DNA from: Valencia hispanica
Taxonomy: Eukaryota > Chordata > Actinopteri > Cyprinodontiformes > Valenciidae
DNA length: 64,000 nt
Assembly (NCBI GenBank): GCA_963556495.2
Contig: OY747722.1
Location: 24,440,501-24,504,500 of the forward strand
Reading direction: 5' to 3'
Below, one piece after another: positions 12,481-25,200 of the stretch. Every line of letters starts with the position of its first letter. Positions within the stretch are counted from its first letter, which is position 1. The position numbers and the translations under genes were made by a program. Below the pieces are notes generated by a model. It was not told where the DNA came from. It did no database searches and worked only from the letters and a program-made list of their open reading frames with translations.

Positions 12481-12977
12481 GGACGTTCCACTGTCACGAG
12501 ATTTATTTTATATTTTTAGAATATTTTGGTAATTTGTATTCTGCACTGGAAGTTAATTCTAACAGGCTAATGTTAGTGTTTCTATTTAAAGGAAAAGCAT
12601 TAAAGTTCTTACTGAGGGAGAGGGAATTCAAAGTCCCCTTATGTTTTAAATCTGTATCATTATATGATTTTTGTGTTTTTAAGTGCTCAGAACATTTCTA
12701 TTTTAACTGCAGTTTGTTCAGCTTTAAATAATGCCAGTTTTTTTATTATCCATCAGATTTCCACTCACCAACATGACTCTGGAGCCCTTAAAGTACGTTT
12801 TTGAACTTTCAATCTACTGACGGCATCTTTTCTTTCGCACTTTACTGAAAAATCATGTTCCCAGATGCACCTCTGTGCTTAAAACCAGCAAGGTACCAGT
12901 TAAAAACTATAGTACTTCTTGGTGCGCTCTGTAATAAAACCACCAGTGTGCCAGTACTACCCATCTTCTCTTCTATA

Positions 12978-14319
12978 CAGTGGGGCAAAAAAGTATTTGG
13001 CAGCCAATGATTGTGCAAGCTGTCCCCCTTAAAGATGAGATCTGTAATTTTCATCATAGTTACACTTCAACTGTGAGAGACAATGTAAAAGTCATACAAT
13101 GTGATATCCTTGAATGTTTTTTTTTTTATTCACTTGTATTATGGTGCAGAAAATAAGTATTTAGCAGCCACAAACAAGCATTCTGGCCCTCAAAGACCTG
13201 TTACTTTGAGAAGCTCTTCTATCCTCCACTAGTTACTTGTAATAATGGCACCTGTTTAAACTCATTATCTTTATAAAAGACACCTCTCCACACCTTCAAA
13301 CAGACTCCAATCTCCATCATGGCTCCATAATTGGAGTAATTATTAGAAAATGGATCACTGACAATCTCCCTTGACCTGGGGCTTCATGCAAGACCTCACC
13401 TCATGAGGAAACAGCCCAGAACTGCATTGAGGAAACTGGTCAATGTCATGAAGAGAGCTGGGACACAGTAACAAAGGTTGCTATTAGTAACACACTACGT
13501 CGTCATGGATCAAAATCCTGCAATGCTTGACGTTAAGCCAGCACATGTCTATGCCCTTCTAAAGTACCAGAGACCACCTGGATGATCCAGAGCAGGCGGG
13601 CCCAATCCTGGTCCTCAAGATCTACCATCCTACACATTTTAGATGTAACCCAGCTCCAAAACACCTGAAGCAAATTGTTCAATTCCCTCATCAGCAGTCT
13701 GTCAGCTCTGCAGAGGCCTGGTAACGAGGCCTTCATTTGATTCAGCTGAGATGAGAAGGGATGCACCTAAAAGTTGCTGGATAGTAGATCTCGAGGACCA
13801 GGTTTGGGCACCCCTGATCCAGAGGATTGGGAGAATGTCATGTGGTCAGATGAGACCAAAATAGAACTCAATGTATAAATGCCACTCGCCGTGTTTGGAG
13901 GGGGAAGAATACCGAGTTGCATCCCAAGAACAACATACCCACTGTGAAGCAGAGGGTGGAAACATTATGCTTTGGGGCTGATATCTGCAAAGGGGACAGG
14001 ATGACTGATCTGTGTTAAGGAAAGGAAGAATGGGGCAATGTATCGGGAGATTTTGGGCAAAAAACCTTCCATCAATGAGAGCATTGAAGATGAAACTTTA
14101 AATATTTGAAATGAACTTTTGTTATTGGCCAAATAGTTATTTTCTGCACCATTATACATACTTTAAAAATTATGCAATGCAACTTCCTGGATTAAAAAAA
14201 AAAAAGTTTTACATTCTGTCTCTCACAGTTGAAATGTACCTATGATGAAAATTATAGACCTTTTTCAGTGGGACAACTTGCACTACTCTGACTGCCAAAT
14301 CCTTTTTTTGGCCCCACTG
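12978..14319 (+). mobile_element. Tc1/mariner element with degraded transposase, TA target site
   Basis: The left end is TA|CAGTGGGGCAAAAAAGTATT and the right end is the inverted AATCCTTTTTTTGGCCCCACTG|TA. Extended inverted repeats continue inward: GTGAGAGACA at about 13072 and TGTCTCTCAC at 14217. Between them lies a decayed transposase with CATGTGGTCAGATGAGACCAAAAT. A 224-bp hAT-type MITE is nested at 13593-13816. Confidence 0.88.
13593..13816. mobile_element. hAT-type MITE nested in the Tc1 element, 8-bp duplication
   Basis: ATCCAGAG flanks both ends (13585-13592 and 13817-13824). The inverted repeats are CAGGCGGGCCCAATCCTGGT on the left and ACCAGGTTTGGGCACCCCTG on the right. No coding capacity. 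A diverged partial relative lies at 59993-60060. Confidence 0.88.
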
Positions 14320-14529
14320 TAAGAACACAGATGTGCCGGTACAAGTTATTTTGGAAATATAAACCACATTTAGGATATAGTCAGAGATATTTTTATTCTT
14401 ATGGATTCCTTTTGAACATTTATTTTTCAAAGAAGCCAACACGTTGGCAAAGAGCTACAAAAATATCCTTAAGCAGGAAAATAAGGAAGCTAATCCTGAC
14501 CTCTGATCTCCTTGTCGAAGAGGCAAAAT

Positions 14530-17160
14530 AAAAACTTAGTGCTACACTGACCTCTGGTGGCTGAATGCAGGTACTGCAGCTTATTACAAAGGAACCTTAA
14601 ATTTTATTGTGATAAAGACAGAGGCATGATGGTACCTTAAATTCTTTTACTTAAATTAAAAAAAAAATGTACATCACATTATCTTTTACAATAGACGTGT
14701 CTTTTTAAAAACTCTGGTTTCTGTACATTTTAATTATTTTGTATAAAATTCATCTGAAAAAAAGGAGCCCATTACATCTGCAGTCACTGACCAAATTACT
14801 CTCTATAAAACCTGCAGTGTTCCACAACTGACTGTATATTGTGATTGTGTCGTAATAACATCTTGGATTCAGTCAGATTAGAGCTGTTGTACAGCCTTGA
14901 CAGAATGACTTGGATTTGTCCAAGGCGATGAAGGAGCCCTGGAGATGTTCCACAGTGGATATACTCTGTGAGCATCACTTGGATGATGGAAAACACTTCA
15001 TTAATATTAACACACAGTTTATGACATACTTAATGAAGGAGAGGACAATGGATAAAAGGGAAGAGGCAACATCTCCGTTTTGGAGAACTAAACTTTTCAT
15101 AGTGCAAATCAGTGATGTTGCCACAGAAGTCCAACATGACCATCTCCGCTTTTTTTTTATTAAACCCGTGATTGTGGCGTTTCTGGCAGCTTCAGCTACA
15201 TCTCAACATTGACTTAAACATGCAGCCTGAAGCTTAAAATACTGCTTTTGTAGCAGCTATGGTTGGTGCTTTCCTATTGGTGAGAAAAAGGGTCATGACA
15301 GTGGTGATGAGCCCATGTGAGAGGAGACAAAAACAATACATAAAATAAAAACATTTTAGAACAGCTGACCAGTCTTCATAACTCCATAATAGAAGGAATT
15401 CAAACTGGGTGAACTAAAGTAAAAACATCAAACCATTTTCAATGTAAACATGAGCATAGGCAGAGCATAGGCAGAGCATGGCAGACAGAAACGAAAGTTT
15501 TGGCAAAGCCACTTTCCACTTTTAAAACATGGGTAATACTACATGGGACAGCCTGTACTTTCACAGAACGTCAAGGTTACTATCCTAGAACTAACCGGAT
15601 ACTTTCTTGGAGCTTTTATGGAGCCAACTGGGTATTATCACTTATAGGAAAGCCATCACTCAATCCAATGGCCTCGTTTTCCTGAATCTACAGTATTTGT
15701 CTGGTAAAATGTCTTGAGACATTTGTTGAGAATCTGAACAATGTGTAAAAAAACAACAAACAAAACAACCTAGAACTTCATATAACCCTACAGGACATTT
15801 TTCCAAGCACTTTCCCAGAATATACTAGGTACTTCGCTGGGATTTTACCAAAACTTGAAGGGAATTTTCCTGGACATTTCTTGGAGCTTACCAGGTCTTT
15901 GCCATAACATAATGTCTTTACTGAAATTTCCTGGTTACTATCCAGGAGTAAGCTTTAGGTTCAGGCAAAACGGCAAGGATATTTCAGGAAAGAATCTGCT
16001 AAGTTTTCTCTGGGAAAGTCTCTGGCATGTTCTGGGAAAGTTTTAGAAAGTATCAAGTAAGTTCCGTTAAGTGCCTGGTAACTTCATGAGAAGTTCTGAG
16101 GAAGTGTTCACACTAATCCAGACATTCTGCACTCCGGTCCACACACCCAGAGACATTGTATTAAAATGATAGCAAACTTTGTACACAGCCTCTAAAAAAC
16201 AAAACAGTGAAGCTGTTATGTTTTCCTTCCACATCTGTCTCGCTTTCTCCCGACTGTTTCCATTTAAATGTAATTGTAAGAAGTGAATTACTGAGAGGAA
16301 AAAGGTTGAGTGGGTCAGAGAAAACAGAGCACCACTTTCACAATGCTCAGGAGCTCCACCTGCTGGTGAATCACAGGTAATAGGTTTTTTGATTAGAATC
16401 CTTCAGAATGTGTTGACTGCAGATATTTTGAAGTCCTGGGAAATCAACCTATACATTCCAGCAAAGTGGAGGCTTTATTATATAGTGCTACCAAAACGTG
16501 ATACATTCTTTGCTATATATGAGCACAACCTTGTGATCCAGCAGTTCTCAGAGGGAATGGATTCTGAAAGGTTGATTCAAAGCTTTAAAAACGGTTACAA
16601 CCTTCTCACACTAAAATGGATTCAACTGGTCTGCTGCATTTCAAGCAGCTTCATATCCAGATTAACGGAGAGAACAGAACAGGAGGAGCTACGATTGAAG
16701 AGAAACCTTGACATTTCCAGTGTGAGGGCAGTTCTGAAGGGCAGTTCAGCTAAATCCTCTGCTTCCCTGGAGGATCGGAGAGACAGTCTGTTAAAAGCAG
16801 ACTAAAAATCTAAGTTTTTTTGTTGTTGTCTTTTTTTTAAAGATCAGAAACAGAGAAAATGTTAAGGCTTCCCCTTTAACAGTGCTCATGACATACATGA
16901 ATGTTAAATGGTGTGCTGCTGGAGAGTGTAGAGGAGCTACACTATACTGTATCTATGTATTAGTCACTAAAACTCCAGTCCTGCACTGCATTCTTCTCAC
17001 ACACAAAAAAACACCAGAAAGTGTTTTGTGTGGTTTGGCATTACATTATGACTACATATTAAGCCTCGACAAGAAGAAAGACCAGCTTTATTCTTGTGAA
17101 CTTCAAAATAAAGTGACACTAAAGATCTTGTTTCAGTCAAGGAATTGAAAACAGATCAAC
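14530..17160. other. intergenic, with degenerate CTGGGAA/ACTTTCC-rich tract
   Basis: No gene recognised. Between about 15490 and 16110 short motifs (ACTTTCC, CCTGG, GGGAAAGT) recur irregularly on both strands, like an old minisatellite. The 138-codon frame at 16389-16805 matches nothing I know. Confidence 0.35.
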
Positions 17161-17170
17161 TGAAGTAACT

Positions 17171-17944
17171 GTGGCATTACAGATAGAGGGCGAAACAAGC
17201 AGGCCTTACAAAAATATTCCTCCTATGGCGGCTGGCCATTCAAGGAGAGCTACTCTGGAGGAGCTGCAGCGATCCGCAGCTCAGGAAGTGGAACAAACCA
17301 CTGACGGGACCCCTACTAGCTATGGACTCCACAAATGTGGCTTTTTTGGAAGAGAGGCAAGAAGAAGGCAATAGCTGCAAGTGTACAGGTTCATGTTTGA
17401 CACGTCAAAGAAGCTGCTTTGGTCAGATGAGACCAAAATAGGACTTTCTGACCTAAAAGAAAAAAACGCAGCATGCTGCAAAAATTAATCATAAACAACC
17501 CCTTAAACATGGAGAAATATGGAGGTGGTAGCTTCAAGCTGTGGGGATGCTATTTTTAGTGCATGATGGAAGCTGGACGGAGCTAAAAATTGGGCAATCT
17601 TGGGAAACAAATCTGTTAAAGAGACTGGAGGTTTCGGCTTCCAGTGGGACAACTTGGAGGCAGAGCTGCAAGGGAATTTTTAGGATGTTAGAATGGCCCA
17701 GTCAAAGTCCAGACCTAAATCCATGAGGATTTCAGCAAGGCTAAAAAAAAAGAAGAAAGAAAAATGTATGCCCACATACACACTATCCAATCTGACTGAG
17801 CTTGAGCTAACAGACTTAACTGTAAAAATATGCAAAAACCATATTTATGTTTTTTACGCCACATTATAATAAAGCACTGTTTTATGTGGTGAAACTCCAG
17901 TAAAACACTGAAGTGTGTGGCTGGAATACTTTTGTGAGGCACTG
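17171..17944 (+). pseudogene. Tc1-like transposase relic with right terminal end
   Basis: The forward strand gives [25 protein letters not shown], the TTTGGTCAGATGAGACCAAA segment and LEWPSQSPDLNP in several frames, as expected for a dead Tc1 transposase. The right end is GGAATACTTTTGTGAGGCACTG|TA at 17944. No matching left end was found, so it is 5'-truncated. Confidence 0.8.
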
Positions 17945-17949
17945 TATGT

Positions 17950-19146
17950 CCGGCTATCTTCTAATCATTGCTGACCCACTCAAGTGAAATAAATCAGAGG
18001 CGTTTCTTACATTTCTCTACATTGATTTCCAGCTGATAAATAATTGCACACTTTCATACAAACGGGACTTCGGAGCCTGCTTTTGTTGACCAGCGGGATG
18101 CGTGAGGATCTAAGGGTCTAACACACATCCCGACAAGTCCAGTTAAGACCTTGCTAAAGTGCAGGAGAAATACCAGCTGTGTACAAAATACAGAGATTCC
18201 TTCGTACACGTACATCTTTGTGCGTGAACATGAGGAGGTTTAAACATGGGAGGCCGTGTTTTCCAACCCCCTCGTATCTAAATGGGCAGTCAGCGTTGTG
18301 CTCTGGTCTTGGACACAAGCGGCAGCTCGCGCGACTACCGGGTGACTCATCCGAATAAAAGGCTGCTCGTTACGAAGACAAAAATGAAAGACTTTCAAAG
18401 AATTAAAGAAGGCAAAAAAAGTTCACGACACATTTCACGTCTGCACACTTACAAACACAGAAGCAGAGGCTGAACGTTTGTTTGTTTTCAGTTTGTAAGG
18501 TGGACAGTGACGGCTCTGTCGCTGTGTTTACAACGAAGAACACCAATGTAAACTAACAGAAAAGCTCTGGTGTCACTCAAAGGCTGACATTTTCACAGCT
18601 AATAAAAACAGAAGAAAAACAGAAACAGTCGTTGAACACTCAGACATGTTCACACCTACGGTTTCGTTGGGTTTAGCCAAGAGGCACCGGTTTGACATGA
18701 ATACTTTGATATACAGCAAGAACTTCTGCATTGGTTCCTAAGCGTATCTGGCAGTTTAAAAAAGGTTCTTTTATCTGCTAGAGAAAGCTTCCTATCATAG
18801 CAGACACCACCCTGCTGACTGAGTAGAAGAGAGAAAAACTGAGCCATTTGACACACAATAGAGCACACACCCACACATGCAACACCAGAACCAAAAAAGC
18901 CAGAAAAAAAGTCAGGTGGTTGGAAGAGGAGGTCCAGCTCCTCATCAGCCCTCTGCTGATTTGTTAAAACTACACTGATGCTCGCTCCTCTGCTATCTTC
19001 CCCAGTGTCCACCTGCTGAAGCAGGACCAGGAGCCTTCAAAATGAAGCTGATGCTCATCTAGAGAGTAGGAGGAGTTTGAGGGAGCCTCTCCGCTTCTGT
19101 TTTCAGCCCCCCCCATGAACAAGCAGTGGGGAAACCGAGAAACGGC
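17950..19146 (-). other. gramd4: probable gramd4 3'UTR and downstream region
   Basis: The 3'UTR must run leftwards from the stop codon. I found no AATAAA or ATTAAA on the minus strand between here and the Tc1 relic ending at 17944; the first AATAAA on this strand (17087-17092) lies beyond it. The 3' end is therefore unresolved. Open frames here, such as 18656-19012, show no family resemblance. Confidence 0.4.
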
Positions 19147-19257
19147 CTAAAGCTCTGCGCTGTCCGGTGGTTTGGAGGTGGTCACAATCTTCATGTACTG
19201 GGTGAAGATGGTCTCGAACGCCTCATCTCTGTGGATCATGGCACCAAACACCAGCGG
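19147..19257 (-). CDS. gramd4: gramd4 coding exon 18 (C-terminus and stop)
   Basis: 37 codons including TAG (19147-19149). It encodes [20 protein letters not shown] then [16 protein letters not shown], the last GRAM strand and helix and a short divergent tail. Acceptor ctcttgcag. The intron between exons 18 and 17 carries a hAT element. Confidence 0.96.
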   Translation of the reverse strand, partial: PLVFGAMIHRDEAFETIFTQYMKIVTTSKPPDSAEL

Positions 19258-22200
19258 CTGCAAGAGAGACACACATGGTAAGAAGTACGTCTTAATATCT
19301 GTGCCTGATTTTGCTCCCTTCCTCTAAAAACCTAATTCAGCCCAAACTGCAAATTTGGTTTATTGGCAAAATATAAAAACTAGCATGTTTGCAATTAACT
19401 TTAAATAATTCAACAGAACTAATATCACAAATAGGATCTTCAAATTCAACACAAATGCCACTTTAATGACCGTAACCTCAAAATGATTCAACCCCGTTAT
19501 CGCAACCAACCATGAGCCCACTCAGAGGTATCCAGTAGGGGTGCACCGATCCCACTTTTTCAGTCCCGAGACCGATGCCTGGGCTTTGTGTATCTGTCGA
19601 TACCAGATACGATTGTTGAATTAATAATAAACTGTATACCATCCACCTTATTCCTTACTTGAAGAGACTAAAGGTATTAGACTTTACTAACTAAACATAA
19701 CTAAGACTTCTTTTTTCCTTTCTGACCCCACTCCTTTTGTTTTGCTGAGGTGCAGGAATTCAGCGTGCTCCTTAGCATAGTGTTTCTGGATGTGCTTGAT
19801 TAAAGTGGTAGTTTTGTACTTTGCAGTAATACCACCTCCCCTCAAAACATTTACTTTGCAGACATTGCAAACAGCCGACGAACTAGTCGGCGTGGCAAGC
19901 GTGAAATATCCCCACACAGCCGACCCTCAGGCTCGCTCCATGTTGCGTCTAGCATGCAACACACGTTCTGCTGCGACGAAAAAAACCAAACAAACCTGGA
20001 TCGACCAGTGGATCTGTTCATTTTTCCGATCCCCGATCCAGCCATTGTCAGTATCGCGGCCGATATCCGATCCTAATATCGGATCGGTGCACCCCTAGTC
20101 TCCAGTTCAATAACATTTATAGGTTTGTGTGCTGCAACTGCCATTTTCACATCCAACCAGCCCAGCTATTAGCTACCAGGACTTCTTCCAAGCCTTGCTG
20201 AACATTGAGATATAGTTACAACACTGTATTTCCAGCTGAGACAATCAAGTCCCCCCCCTGCCTAGACGTTACCTAGAGACTTTGATAAATGCTTTCATTT
20301 GCTCATGTCTGGATTATTGATACTCCCTTTTGATTGGAGTTAGCCAGGCCTCCCTCTCACAACTGCAGCTGGTATTCTTTACAGGTACAAGCAAACAAGA
20401 GCACAGCTTCCCATTCAGTTCCGAATCTATTTTAAAATAGATTCATTTGTTTTTAAGCCTCTTAATTGTCTTAACCTTCTTAAATCTTACATATCATTGT
20501 GATAAATCAGCTGGCCAGATGCTTATGACTGTCCCAAATACATTTTCTAAGTCCAGAGACAGAGCATTTGCTGAACTGTTCAGGCATTTTTCAATGCATA
20601 CAGTACATACTTGGCAAAGCTTCCACATATGTACAGTCAGAACATAAGTTAAAAAGTTTAAGCCAACTCAAACAGTTAAAGAAAAGTTGGATTGAGACCA
20701 AAGTTTGTTTGTTTTTCCCTAACAGAGTGAAAAGGAAGCTCAGAAGATAAAAAGCACCTCAAAAGCTCACTGGTAACAAAAGCATTCATCTTGGGCCACC
20801 AAGTCCTCCTAACAATCATTAAACATCTTCTACATGTCAAGCAGGGCGTGTAAGAGTGATTTCAGGAAGGAGTGTGTCGTATCCTAGCATCACAAACGTA
20901 TACAGTTCGCTAAAAACCACTGGGACTTTAAATTGACCTGAAATGAAACTGAAATTCAGATTTTCGGCAACAAATCCAAAATTGGTATGAAAAAGAATGA
21001 ATACATAGAAAAAGCACCTCCTTCTCACACTGTGGATGATTTAGTTTTGACTTTTAGAAGATTCTGTGACATTATATATTGGTTATGGTTCCCTAACCTG
21101 TATAAGAAAGCTGTTGTATCAATGTGAGCTTGTGAGAAACGAAGCTGATCCAGACATGGAGCTGATTTAAGCAGAAAAATTGTTCACATAGGTGAGATAA
21201 AACACAACGTTAGCAGATAATATCGGTCTATAATTTAAACAGCACGCATGGTTCTATATAGTTTGTTTTCTTGCACAGAATTTTGTAGCGCTGAGCATGC
21301 TGGCTGGATCAATCTACCAAACCTCGTCGGTCCACTCCACAGACTTTCACGTCTTTCAGTTTGTAAGACATTCCAATGGACTCACAATTTACTGATGAGA
21401 CCAATGGATTTCTGACTAGCTTTGTTAGCTTCTGTACTTTCCCAAAAAGCTCACAGAGATGACATTTTTCCATAACAACTAATTAGAAGGCCTCCTCAAA
21501 ACGTCCAAACTAACTCTTTAAATAAGGCGAATCTTCCGAAAGCCCTGGAACCCTGGTTAGAGTACACGGCATTAAACTCTTTGAAATATCAGAGATCACA
21601 ACAATCTGGTGGGCTGTGCCAGTAAAGCCAGTAGCACCCATCCTAATATTGTCTTTAGGAAGGGTCCTGTAAGTAGCAGAATGCTTACCTTCTGAGTGGA
21701 GGGAGTGGCGATAGAGATGCCCATGCCGCTTCCTGGCAGGACAGACAGCACTTTGTACTAAACAGAGAAAATTAGATGGCATTAGTGAGCTAGTTAGATT
21801 TCAAGTCAAACAACTTTGAATACAGAAAGAGTTCAACCTTTCCTACTCTGGAACATAAAAGTACGATTACCTTCTGTATGTCTGTGATGTCCACTAGTTT
21901 GATGACTTTATTCTTCTTGGAGGAGCTGGATTTGGAGCTGGAGCTCTCAAAGCAAAGATAACTGACAGATAAAAAGGAGGGGAGGGGGTGGGGGGGGGGT
22001 GGGGTGTTACAGGATACCAAATTAAAGCAGACTGTTTATGTGACAGCAGTCAAACATCAGTCAGCTGAACTGCTTCATGTTGAATGACACAAACCAAACA
22101 TGAGAACTTCCTCAGTTCAACAGCTTCTGATCAGATCCTCTACATGACAGACAGCGGTTAAACTTACTTCTCTGTGACGTAAAGCACTCCGTTCCTGATG

Positions 22201-25200
22201 TAGTCTGTTGGCATCTTCCTATCTCTGTTTATCAGACAACACCTCCAGCCGTTCTCACACACTAAGACGACAGAAAGAGATTCCTCAGATTCCTAACGGT
22301 CAGCTCATTCCTTTCAATTTGCAGCCTCTGACGACTTCAGTTGTGAATTTGTACTGGTTGTAGTAAGTCTCCTCACCCGCCAGAGGGCGCTCTGTTTCTG
22401 GCAGGTTGAAGATCTCGTGGAAGGGTCCCTTCTTGGTGCTGTGAGAGCGACCCGTGTCGTCTTCTTTGCTCATGCCGCTGGGGACCGTGGCTAGGCTGCC
22501 CCGAGCAACCACCGGCTGAACCTGGGGGTTGATGAGGAGCAGTAGAAAAGGGAGAAGAGACAGGAGGAAGAACAAACAACCAGAACCCAAGAGGATGACA
22601 CAAAAAGTGGCAGTCAACAGAAAAAAAAGGCAATGAGGGGAAAACAAAGGGGTAAAAAGAAGAGGAAAGAGGGATAAAAGAGGGAGAAATAGGTCACATG
22701 ACTGAAAGTCACTCTATAAATCTTCATTTTTAGCTGTTAGTACTGAGCAATGTGCGTCTCTGCATGTGCGCCTCCTTGCGTCAGGCTCAGGTGTAACGTG
22801 CAAAGCTGAGGGGGGAGGCCGTCATTCAATCAGCCTCAGCATGAGCACAAACCAAAATGACTCTTGTTAGTTTACAGTGCCTTCCTACAGTATCAACACA
22901 CCTCTAACTTGATCACACTCAAGTCACGTTCCAAATGCATTTTATTGGGATCTTATGTGATGTCATATGATGGACCAACACAACGCAGTACACAACTGGA
23001 AAATTGCAGGAAAATGATACAAGGTTACCCAAATGTTACTCATTTGGGTAACCTTGTAGCAGGATGGCCTTGAAGCATTTCTAATAACCCTCGGAGTACT
23101 TTCTCTCCTATTTTTGCTAGATACTTAATCTCAGCCAGATTAGATGGAGAACAATAAGTTCCGAGTCTTACCCCACACGTTTTATATTGGATTGAGGTAA
23201 GGACTTTGACTGGTCCATTCTAACACATGAATATAATTTGATCAGAACCATTCCATTGTAGTTCTGGCGGTTTTGGGTCATCGTCCTGCTGAAAGTCTCC
23301 AGTATTTTGAAGCCTCTAGCAGGTGTTCTTCTAGGATCGACCTGTGTTGAGCTTCATCCATCTTACCATCATCTGATCAGCTTTCACTATCGTGGTTTTC
23401 TTTATATTTTCTTGCCACTGTTCTGTAAAGGCTAGAATTGCTGAGTACAAAACTCACAACCAACATACTCTTTCCATTTTTGGATTACTGAACAGTTAAG
23501 TCATTGTTCTAAGGCCTAAACCTGCTTTATAGGTCTCCACAACTTGATTTCTCTGGGCAGCTGGTTCCACTGGATTTTATTTATGAGCATCAGTCAAGAA
23601 TAAATGCAAATGTTCACCACACTTGGCAGATTTCTGAAAACAGCAATGGAAACCATGCATTATTTTCCACCCACAATGATGTTGTGGTTATGAGGTGAAT
23701 AAATGTCAAAGGGTTCAAGGTTGTATACTTCTGCAAGGCACTGCATGTAGAAACGCCAACCTTCACACTAAAAATATTCTGATGGCTTTATAGTTCCAGC
23801 TTTTCTATATTTAACTGCCACATAAAACTACAAACATTTATGATTCAGGGTTTATTAGTGGTTGTTAAGGTAAAAAAGGGTCTTTATGAAGTAAAATAAA
23901 AACAAAATAAACAGGTCTATGTGCATCTCTTGACTACTTAATAAATACTACTTCTCACAGAGCATCTTGCCAGTGGATCAGAAATGTCAGAAGTGTTGCT
24001 GGTTCAGAGGGAACAGTCTCACTGTATTTCAAAAATAAAGTCCAGTGAAAATACAATCACACGTTTTTTGAATATTTTCTGACATTTTGGATCCATTTCA
24101 GTTATAGTTGGGTGGGATCCCGAGGTCTCCCGCATGTCTCACACACACACACACGCACACTTCGAGGTGAGCTCGTGGCACACCCACAGGAACAGAGAGG
24201 GCGGGGGGGGAGGGGGCAAAGGGTGGGGGACACACCAGAGCCCCTACCTTCTCAATGCAGGAGAGCTGAGAGAGAGAAACAACAGAATATACCTGAGACT
24301 GAAGCCACGCATGCTCACACCTTTACGTAACCACACAGAGAACAGACTGGGTTGTGATGATTTATTGAGGGGAACGGAGATATTTGGATGGTTTTTGATC
24401 TTCGTTTCTTCTTTGCTCCTCTATGTGTACATGTATGTGTGTGTGTGCGTGTGTGTATGGGGAGGGGGTTGGTGTTTAGAGGTTGGACTCAGGCTGCTCC
24501 GGCGCATGACCACTGGCTTTCCAGTCAGATCTGATTGGGAAAGGTCTGGGAGAGAAGCCCACTTACCCGCCGGGACACAGTGGCGTTGGTCCTCTCTTTG
24601 AGCTGGGGGTCCGTGGGGAGGCTGTTCCACACCATGTACGGTGTGTCATACTTGTCCCGCAGCTTCGGACAGCTCTTAAACAGGAAGTCTATGATGAAGA
24701 ACTTGATACCAGCGTACACTCCTGCGGAGAAGGAACAGAAACAAACCAGGATGTAAAACAGGTTGTTAAGAAGCACTTCCCTCTTTCCAAGTTATCCAGT
24801 CAACGTATTGTCATTTTTATGAATAACTAATGAAAGAAAAGAAAAAAAGATTTTCTGGGAATTTATACTGTAGCGAGACTTTGGCCCAATTTACACGAAG
24901 GAAAAACGCAGATATTTCCCCGCGGTTTCGCCTCTCATTTACACGAAAACCCAGTTTTTATCACAGAAAACGATTATTTCTAAAAACTCCAGCCAAAGCG
25001 GAGATTTGCGTTTTCTCAGTTTTAAGCGTTTGCGTGTGGACAGAAATAACCAGAATTTTTGGCTCCGCAAAGTCACTTTCTGCGACAAAAATGCTCCGAC
25101 ATCACTTGTGCGACTTGTGTTTACACTCAGAAACAGCATTTATGCCCTCAGAGACGTGTTGGCATCATCGATTGTCCAAGCGCTTTTTGCTTGCTTTTTT

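Noticed and set aside
16389..16805. 138-codon open frame on the plus strand
   Set aside because: No recognisable domain, and it starts at a non-ATG codon; treated as chance.
18656..19012. 118-codon minus frame next to the gramd4 stop
   Set aside because: Lies in the probable 3'UTR and resembles no protein; not a missed exon because exon 18 already ends in a stop.
24134..24601. 155-codon plus frame overlapping exon 13
   Set aside because: Runs through CA/GT repeats and antisense to a secure exon; a shadow frame.
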